This document shows positions 52,201 through 57,393 of a stretch of DNA of 57,393 nucleotides, piece by piece. Made by a program: the position numbers and the translations under genes. The stretch is from assembly GCA_025937785.1 (NCBI GenBank), contig JAICQQ010000030.1, positions 1 through 57,393 on the forward strand, given 5' to 3'. How positions within the stretch are numbered: position 1 is the stretch's first letter; the number at the start of each line of letters is the position of its first letter. A model generated the notes under the pieces. It was not told the DNA's origin and made no database searches. It worked only from the letters and a program-made list of their open reading frames with translations. The stretch comes from Polyangiaceae bacterium. GTDB taxonomy: Bacteria > Myxococcota_A > Polyangia > Polyangiales > Polyangiaceae.

Positions 52201-52389
52201 GGGTGCGGTTCCCGGACTGGACTCGGGGCCTTCACCGATGGCTAGCGTGCGGCTCGCCAAGAGCTTGCCGCTCGTTGCCTCTTCCGGGGGACTGGCACTC
52301 TGCAGCGAGCCGTCGACGGCAGCTCCAGCGCGTCGCGGGTTCTGCAAGAGCGGCGACTTCGCGGGAGTGGATCGATCACCAGATCCCAT
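49213..52389 (-). CDS. Large multi-domain protein: two degenerate receivers, DUF4388-like segment, TM, TPRs
   Basis: 1058 residues. Residues 1-205 are disordered, with KPSPSL repeats. A receiver-like domain at about 215-335 has PDLVMLMG where the phosphoacceptor Asp should be. A DUF4388-like region at about 345-425 follows. A second receiver-like domain at about 441-555 reads PTLLLIGED at the same place, again without Asp. A beta-rich stretch (565-660), a Pro/Ala linker, one TM (733-753) and, on the other side, TPR units from about 845 to 1050. Neither receiver should be phosphorylated. The cytoplasmic and periplasmic halves suggest a scaffold across the membrane. The start at 52389 is ATG. 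Confidence 0.82.
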   Translation of the reverse strand: MGSGDRSTPAKSPLLQNPRRAGAAVDGSLQSASPPEEATSGKLLASRTLAIGEGPESSPGTAPAKASPHPRGKQRPRMATLPGGMEAVLPAPKSTPSVAPTQSSKSSPSLKPSPSLKPSPSLKPSASVKPKPSASLKPSPPAKPSLKPAARKSAAPAQPAPSLQPPAQESAPLVTPSPIVTPPGSVAPPDSKHKLHPVPLPWQKPVERVLKPDPAVLLVGADEAFLPAIEKALGRHKVFVETTDVHTIAETVVAAAPDLVMLMGEAALDCGNDILRKLAESPQSAVVPVVILDDNTVLDARLRAFRHGAAAVIPRSASVDAIADQVAKLAREIPERHGAALGEVGDTTLKELVETLATQLRSGILSVSAGRGNDAEAVRLVLGQGRPLAELIDDFVARARKHVLAAEPLHYEFDEHVSGTVRMLDAARGEQRTEPEDLSQVRIALADSDAARADNIAQELRALGGTVIVTDLNPSDVRFTRMRQVDPTLLLIGEDHLQGEGYELVRRMRQDTRLRWASLLVVRWAELWAEHDAAPKNAVQRLAGTLAALAEPENSVRERAQATGFDTRLEITGPARCLRALTASGNSIRASVANARLAVELDVGNQLVVGATATTADGLERFEGPTALAAFMQLSSGRVRVEPVQHPATANVMTTIDVALNMADAEPPPIAPSLPATPGELPPSIHPASPGPLPSIESTPAELAAPSPEAPGAAPAAAALPMPREYTSGIRPLTAAILVGLAALQGLLLALSWRALVREPAAATTAPIATALKLPAPAARSAPAAPQAARGSEPPPPAAPSVAVAFPAADGSGISVPTCDELWSSEPPRAGNYPGAAFQQSRAANKWITRGDLDQAQHAYCLAVRWDDQNVGFLVGLGHLLLLRRDGDQAVPILKRALELNPESARAHGLLGDALARTGDHAGARTHWLRASGYEAGDDKALKALGKAELHRGEEHLKRREWVHAERLFRRAALSDPKSLPAVLGLSRSLTEQGDPKAAVVWAKYAVSLEPRSVPARIELGDALAKQGDVAAAKIEYQEAQLLDPTDENTRQRLRGEE
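52016..52072. repeat. 18-bp tandem repeat coding for KPSPSL
   Basis: Three near-identical 18-bp units, GAGGGCTTCAGCGAGGGC on the plus strand, lie end to end. They code in reverse for the Lys-Pro-Ser-Pro-Ser-Leu repeat in the disordered N-terminal part of the 1058-residue protein, and degenerate units extend the array on both sides. Gains or losses of units would keep the reading frame. Confidence 0.75.
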
Positions 52390-52554
52390 TGTCTCCTATC
52401 ATCCCCCGAAGCACCGGCTGATACCACCCCGTCCGTCGACCGGTCGCCAGCAGCAGTGGTCCGCCATCCTACACTGGTACCGTTTGCCGAACGTGAGACC
52501 CACGCACTCCAAGCGGCGCGTGTCGGCGCGCTGGATACTGTGCGGGCGATCAGA

Positions 52555-53340
52555 TCAGGCGTGATTCTTCAGTATCTCGAGCATGGCGTCGTGGATCAGC
52601 CCGTTCGTCGCGAGCAGATGACCTCGCGTCACGTCCACGGCTGAGCCGTCCAGCGACGTCAAACGACCACCGGCACCGAGCACGATGCAGGCGCCGGCGC
52701 ACACATCCCAGGCGTTGAGGCGCCGCTCCCAGAAGCCGTCGTAGGTGCCGTCGGCGACCAGGCACAGATCGACGGCGGCGGAGCCGCAGCGGCGCCCCCC
52801 CTGCACGTGCTGCATGACTTCGACGAACGTCGCGAGGTTGCTCTCGGGTTCCCGATCGCGGATCAACGGAAAACCCGTGGCGACCAGCGCAGCTCCGAGC
52901 TCTCGGGTGGTGCTCACTGCGCACGGCTCTCCCAAGCGTCGCGAGACGCCGCCTCGGTGCCCGGTCCACGCCAAGCCCAAGGCTGGCGCTACCACGGCGC
53001 CCACGCTGGGGACGCCCGCCTCGTACAAGCCGATGCTCACCGACCAAAACGGATGGCCGTGGACGAAGTTCATCGTCCCGTCGAGCGGGTCACAGTACCA
53101 GGTGCGTTCCCCGGCGCTGCCGCCCGCCTCTTCGGCGACCACCGGAATCGCCGGGGTCGCCTGAGCCAGACGTTCGCGGATCAACCGCTCGCTCGCCAGA
53201 TCGAACTCGGTCACGAGATCGCGCGCGGACTTCTCGGATGCGGCCGGCTTCGAGCGGTACCCTTGGTTCACGAGCTGGGCCGCCTCGCGCGCCACGTCGA
53301 GCGCGACTGCCGTCAACTCGAGGTATTCGGTCGTGGTCAC
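52555..53340 (-). CDS. Inositol monophosphatase-family protein (SuhB/IMPase-like)
   Basis: 261 residues from the GTG at 53340. Metal-binding motifs: VVAEEAGG (Glu), WYCDPLDGTMNFVHG, and WDVCAGACIVLGAGG, the three signatures of the Li+-sensitive phosphatase family. It removes phosphate from inositol-phosphate or a related sugar phosphate such as histidinol or fructose-1,6-bisphosphate analogues. An upstream open frame extends past the GTG, but that part overlaps the ychJ-like gene and does not look like a real leader. The stop lies 165 bp before the large TPR gene in the same direction. Confidence 0.9.
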   Translation of the reverse strand: MTTTEYLELTAVALDVAREAAQLVNQGYRSKPAASEKSARDLVTEFDLASERLIRERLAQATPAIPVVAEEAGGSAGERTWYCDPLDGTMNFVHGHPFWSVSIGLYEAGVPSVGAVVAPALGLAWTGHRGGVSRRLGEPCAVSTTRELGAALVATGFPLIRDREPESNLATFVEVMQHVQGGRRCGSAAVDLCLVADGTYDGFWERRLNAWDVCAGACIVLGAGGRLTSLDGSAVDVTRGHLLATNGLIHDAMLEILKNHA

Positions 53341-53347
53341 CAAGGGT

Positions 53348-53839
<492 letters not shown>

Positions 53840-53922
53840 GGCCCCTTACTAGCGCGTTCTAGAGCTCGGCGCGCCAGAAAAATGCGCGGGGGACGCCGCC
53901 CGTCGAAACACCCCGGGGGCCC

Positions 53923-55380
53923 CTAACCCTCGAGCACGCTCACGAGCCGCTCTTGGACGCCGCCGAAGGCACCGTTCGACAGCACCGCGACCACGTCGCC
54001 GTTCGCGGCGTACTGCTTGGTGCTCTCGACCAGCGAGTCCAGATCGGTGAAGGCGTGCGCCTGCTTGCCGGCTCGGACCAGATCCGAGGCGAGCTGCTGG
54101 GTGTCGAGTCGCTCGTCTTCGCTGAGCCCCTCACGCCCGAGCGGCGCCAGCAATACGACGTCCGCCGCTGCGAAGGCTCCGACGTAGTCCGTTTGGTGCA
54201 GCTTGCGACACGCGGTCGCGCTCTTCGCCTCGAACAGCGCCAACAGCTTGCCCTGCGGGTGGCGCCGGCGCAGGCCCGCCAGCGTTTTGGAGACGGCCGT
54301 GGGGTGGTGCGCGAAGTCGTCGTACACGCGGATCCCGCGCGGCGTGCCGAGGAGTTCTTGACGGCGCCTGACGCCGCTGAACTCTGCCAGCGGGCGCACC
54401 AGCGACGCGAGCGGGGCGCCGTAGCCCTGGGCGCAGGCGGCGAGGGCGGCGAGCGCGTTGGCCACGTTGTGCTGCCCGGACAGCGAGATGGCGAAGCGCC
54501 CGCATTTCGCGCCGCCGGCGAACACGTCGAAGCTCGTGCCCGTCGCACCGCTCTCGGCCGGGGCCGCCAACCAATGCGGCGCGACCCCGTGCGTGGCTTC
54601 GTTCTCGAGCGCGTAGTAAGCGACCTCGGTGCACGCGGCTTGCTCGACCACCTCGACCACCTTGGGGTCGGCGGCGTTGGCGACGATGAGACCGTGCTCC
54701 GGCAGCTGGCGCACGAAGCGACGAAACGCGGCGACGTAGTCCTCGAAGCTCGCGTAGATGTCGACGTGGTCGTACTCGATGGAGGTCAGAATGGCGACCT
54801 CGGCTCCGTAGTGGAGAAACTTCGCGGTCTTCTCGAAGAAGGCCGTGTCGTATTCGTCCCCCTCGATCACGAACGGCGGGTTGCGGCGCAGCCCGGGCGT
54901 GTGCAGCAGGTTCCGCGCTCCGCTGCCCCTCGGCTTTCGGAAGCTGCTCGGCAGGTCTCGGGGGATGCCCCCGATCAAGAAACCCGGTGAGAACCCGGCG
55001 CGATCGAGCAGGTGGGCACAGAGGGCGCTCGTGGTGGTCTTGCCGTGGGTGCCAGCCACGACCAGCGGCGACGACTCTCCGAAGACGAAGCGCTGGAGCG
55101 CTCCGGCGATGTGGGTGACGGGCAGGCCCAGCTCGAAGGCTCGCACCACCTCGGGATTGTCCCGCCGGCACACGTTGCCCACTACGACCAGGTCGGGTGC
55201 GGGTTCCAGGTGCGCCGGCGAGAAGCCGGTGAGCGTGCGCACTCCCCAGCTCGCGAGGGCCGGGCCCATGGGCGGATCGAAGCGAACGTCGCTGCCAGAG
55301 ACTTCGTGCCCCAGCTCGCGCAAAAGTCCCGCGAGTGAGCCCATTCCCGATCCCGAGACCGCTACGATGTGTATGTGCAT
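53923..55380 (-). CDS. mpl: UDP-N-acetylmuramate--tripeptide ligase (Mpl)
   Basis: 485 residues from the ATG at 55380. Mur-ligase motifs: the N-terminal VSGSGMGSLAGLL, the ATP loop GTHGKTTTSALCAHL, IEGDEYDTAFF, and FAHHPTAVSKTL in the C-terminal domain, characteristic of Mpl rather than MurC. It recycles the cell-wall tripeptide L-Ala-gamma-D-Glu-meso-DAP by joining it to UDP-MurNAc. The open frame extends further upstream, but MHIHIVAVSG starts the conserved fold. It is divergent from metF with 112 bp between starts. Confidence 0.93.
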   Translation of the reverse strand: MHIHIVAVSGSGMGSLAGLLRELGHEVSGSDVRFDPPMGPALASWGVRTLTGFSPAHLEPAPDLVVVGNVCRRDNPEVVRAFELGLPVTHIAGALQRFVFGESSPLVVAGTHGKTTTSALCAHLLDRAGFSPGFLIGGIPRDLPSSFRKPRGSGARNLLHTPGLRRNPPFVIEGDEYDTAFFEKTAKFLHYGAEVAILTSIEYDHVDIYASFEDYVAAFRRFVRQLPEHGLIVANAADPKVVEVVEQAACTEVAYYALENEATHGVAPHWLAAPAESGATGTSFDVFAGGAKCGRFAISLSGQHNVANALAALAACAQGYGAPLASLVRPLAEFSGVRRRQELLGTPRGIRVYDDFAHHPTAVSKTLAGLRRRHPQGKLLALFEAKSATACRKLHQTDYVGAFAAADVVLLAPLGREGLSEDERLDTQQLASDLVRAGKQAHAFTDLDSLVESTKQYAANGDVVAVLSNGAFGGVQERLVSVLEG

Positions 55381-55492
55381 TCCGTTCCTCGAGCGAAGCT
55401 GATGGGCGAGACTTTTGCCCGCATCGCGCGAGCTTGGCAAAAAGACCGCGCCTTTGCTAGGGTGCCCAGCCCTTTTGGGGGCAACACTCAGC

Positions 55493-56359
55493 ATGCGGAT
55501 CATCGACAAGCTCAAGGCCCAGACCCCAGCGTTCTCGTTCGAGTTCTTCCCGCCCAAGGACGCGGACGGGGTCGAGCGCCTGCTCGCCACCGCGCACGAG
55601 CTCAAAGCCCAGAACCCCACTTACGTTTCCGTGACCTACGGGGCTGGCGGCAGTACGCGCCGGCTCACCGTCGAGCTGGTCGAGCGCATCAAGCGCGAAG
55701 TGGGCATCGAAACCATGGCCCACCTCACTTGCGTCGGCGCAACGCGGAGCGATGCCGCGCAGGTGCTCGACCAGTTGCAGGCAGGCGGTATCCAGAACGT
55801 GTTACCGCTCCGGGGCGATCCCCCCCGCGGCGCCACCAAGTTCGAGAAGGTCGCCGGCGGGTTCGGGTACGCGTCCGAGCTGGTCGCCTACATTCGCGAG
55901 CACTACGACTTTTGCCTGGCTGGGGCGTGTTACCCGGAAAAGCATCCAGAAGCCGCGAGCCGCGAGTCCGATCTGGCCCAGCTCAAGCACAAGGTCGACG
56001 CCGGGCTCGACTTCCTGATCACCCAGCTGTTCTTCAGCAATACCGACTACTTCGACTTCGTTGGCCGCGCGCGTGCGCTGGGCATCATGATCCCGATCGT
56101 GGCGGGTATCATGCCCATCACCAACCTGGGCCAGGTGAAACGCTTCACGACCATGTGCGGCTCGTCGATTCCGAGCGCGCTCTTGAGCAAGCTCGAAGCG
56201 GCTCAGGACGACGCCGACGCGGTGCGGGCGATCGGGGTCGAGCACGCGAGCGAGCAGTGCCGGGGTCTGCTCGAAGGCGGCGCGCCCGGGATCCACTTCT
56301 ACACGCTGAATCGCTCGACCGCGACGCTGGAAATTCTGCAGAACATTCGCAGCAAGTAA
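55493..56359 (+). CDS. metF: 5,10-methylenetetrahydrofolate reductase
   Basis: 288 residues from the ATG at 55493, where the conserved RIIDKL...FSFEFFPPKD begins. Flavin-dependent TIM-barrel reductase of methylene-THF to methyl-THF for methionine synthesis. Signatures: VSVTYGAGGSTRR, HLTCVGATRSD, NVLPLRGDPPRG, GFGYASELV, DFLITQLFFSN, and PIVAGIMPITN. Length matches bacterial MetF without the regulatory domain. No riboswitch was evident in the 112-bp upstream gap. It converges on the LDT-like gene with 6 bp between stops. Confidence 0.95.
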   Translation: MRIIDKLKAQTPAFSFEFFPPKDADGVERLLATAHELKAQNPTYVSVTYGAGGSTRRLTVELVERIKREVGIETMAHLTCVGATRSDAAQVLDQLQAGGIQNVLPLRGDPPRGATKFEKVAGGFGYASELVAYIREHYDFCLAGACYPEKHPEAASRESDLAQLKHKVDAGLDFLITQLFFSNTDYFDFVGRARALGIMIPIVAGIMPITNLGQVKRFTTMCGSSIPSALLSKLEAAQDDADAVRAIGVEHASEQCRGLLEGGAPGIHFYTLNRSTATLEILQNIRSK

Positions 56360-56365
56360 GCGTCA

Positions 56366-57393
56366 CTACTTGCGGACGCGAATCGTCGTCTCGTCGTCGC
56401 CCGAGCTCTTCACCCCATGCCAACCTTCCGGCAGCGCTGGCGTCGCCCACCCGAAGAGCCACGCGCCGTCGGCGGGCGACACCTCGAGCGCCCCCGAACT
56501 GTGCTCGATGCCGAAACGGTCGTGCCAGAAGGCAGCGTGTAGCCGCGCGCCCGACGACAGCACGAGCGACCACGGGACATCGTGGATCTCCTCGTACGGG
56601 GAGCTGACCTTGGGGTCGAGGCCCCGATCGGTGACGTGTTTTTCGACCACCTCGAAGGTCCCGCGCTCGCTCGAGGCGGTGGTTTTCGGCTCACCCAAGC
56701 GGTCGCGGCCCACGCTGACCAGCGTCGCAAGCACCGGCTTGGTGCCTTCGTAGGCGACCAGAGTACCGGTGACGATGCTCACGTCGATCCACTTCTTCTG
56801 GCCTTTGGCGAAGTCGGGAAAGTCGTGGAGACGGCGGATCACCGTGACGTCGCGATGTCGTACCCAACGGTCGTCCTTCGTCGCCCAGTAGCGCAGGTCG
56901 TCGATGGTCCGGAAGCGGCCAGTGAGGTCGACGCGCTGGTGGTACTCGAGCGGCCTGTCTTTCTGAGCTCGCCCAGCGTCCAACTTGAAGTAGTTGACGC
57001 CGCGCTTCACGACGAAGCCCACCGGCAGCTCATTTTCCTTGTCGAGCACCACACCCTGGAAGTTGCTGGGAGTCGCCGCTTTCAGGTCCGAGGCGCGCAC
57101 GAAGAGCCCGTTGGGCATCAGCCCCAGCCGCTGCTCTTCGCCGTTTTCGTCCTTGGCGCGCCAGGAACCCACGACCGCCAAGCCTGCGCCGCGGCGCAGC
57201 TTGCCCACCTGCTTGACCACGTGGTCCTTGGTTTGCTTGCTCTGCTCGTAGACGGGAGTTTCCTGCGTCGTCCGCGCATAGGTGTAGGGCAATGCTTGAT
57301 TCAGGGTGGGCTGCAGCGCCATCGCGGCCAGCGTCGGATGCTTCGTGTCGAGCGAGGCAGCCGCACCGATGCACACGAAGCCCTTCGGTCGGA
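56366..57393 (-). CDS. L,D-transpeptidase-fold protein lacking the catalytic Cys (5' end outside window)
   Basis: At least 342 residues; the frame is open at the right edge of the window, so the N-terminus with the expected signal peptide is missing. A domain in the second half has the YkuD layout: WIDVSIVTGTLVAYEGTKPVLATLVS, KHVTDRG and DVPWSLVLSSGARLHAAFWH. The active-site stretch, usually SxGCxR or SHGCVNL, reads HSSGALEVSPADGAWLF here, so Ala replaces the nucleophilic Cys. It should therefore not form 3-3 cross-links and could be a regulator or binder of peptidoglycan. The upstream half (about 170 residues) is of unknown type. Confidence 0.85.
   Translation of the reverse strand, partial: RPKGFVCIGAAASLDTKHPTLAAMALQPTLNQALPYTYARTTQETPVYEQSKQTKDHVVKQVGKLRRGAGLAVVGSWRAKDENGEEQRLGLMPNGLFVRASDLKAATPSNFQGVVLDKENELPVGFVVKRGVNYFKLDAGRAQKDRPLEYHQRVDLTGRFRTIDDLRYWATKDDRWVRHRDVTVIRRLHDFPDFAKGQKKWIDVSIVTGTLVAYEGTKPVLATLVSVGRDRLGEPKTTASSERGTFEVVEKHVTDRGLDPKVSSPYEEIHDVPWSLVLSSGARLHAAFWHDRFGIEHSSGALEVSPADGAWLFGWATPALPEGWHGVKSSGDDETTIRVRK

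Noticed and set aside
55434..55463. TTGGCA-N18-TAGGGT as a sigma-70 promoter for metF
   Set aside because: Spacing is acceptable but the -10 hexamer is weak in a GC-rich genome, and one such match is expected by chance in each upstream region.
55381..55492. SAM or SAH riboswitch before metF
   Set aside because: The gap is short and shows none of the paired helices or conserved loops of known classes.

Overview
The window is a GC-rich (about two thirds G+C) bacterial chromosome segment, most likely from a Polyangiales-type myxobacterium (phylum Myxococcota). Pointers are the many lipoproteins with Ser/Gly/Thr or Asp-rich linkers, a protease ending in a MYXO-CTERM-like sorting tail, a Ser/Thr kinase beside TPR and lipoprotein genes, two ECF sigma factors, a GltJ-like zinc-ribbon/GYF protein and a large chemosensory operon. 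No phage, transposase, CRISPR array or rRNA was recognised. One tRNA (Arg, UCU) is present. The assignment rests on gene content only.

Layout. 1-9.5 kb: end of an unknown gene, RlpA lipoprotein, MscS channel with a cyclic-nucleotide domain, GH35/42-like glycosidase, YciO-like protein, ferredoxin FdxA, and lipoprotein, PDZ, HAD and FGE-fold genes. 9.5-15.3 kb: Cys-rich lipoprotein, an ECF sigma factor coupled to a small membrane protein (putative anti-sigma), cardiolipin synthase, and a WYL regulator coupled to a glyoxalase-fold gene with a candidate operator. 15.6-23.9 kb: an eight-gene chemosensory operon (receiver, CheW, CheR-TPR, CheW, hybrid CheA, CheB, outer-membrane protein, MCP) whose order resembles the Wsp surface-sensing system but has a lone receiver instead of a GGDEF output and an extra outer-membrane gene.

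23.9-35.1 kb: cytochrome c-like lipoprotein, a CorE-like Cys-rich ECF sigma factor with a DUF924 gene, VWA lipoprotein, matrixin protease, tRNA-Arg, UppS, a two-component pair next to a SixA phosphatase, and the ClpXP adaptor SspB. 35.1-49.1 kb: zinc-ribbon/TPR protein coupled to SppA, quinone oxidoreductase, GlsB-type membrane protein, a frameshifted VWA lipoprotein, Ser/Thr kinase, YggT, a TPR protein coupled to a lipoprotein, and a coupled truncated-globin / 3D-domain lipoprotein / glycosyltransferase operon. 49.2-57.4 kb: a 1058-residue protein with two degenerate receivers, a membrane segment and TPRs, then inositol monophosphatase, YchJ, Mpl, MetF and the 3' part of an L,D-transpeptidase-fold protein whose catalytic Cys is replaced by Ala.

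The common theme is the cell envelope and signalling: peptidoglycan enzymes (RlpA, UppS, Mpl, 3D lipoprotein, LDT-like), lipid synthesis, periplasmic quality control (SppA) and several sensory systems. Gene functions are inferred from recognised motifs in the translated sequence; no database search was run.
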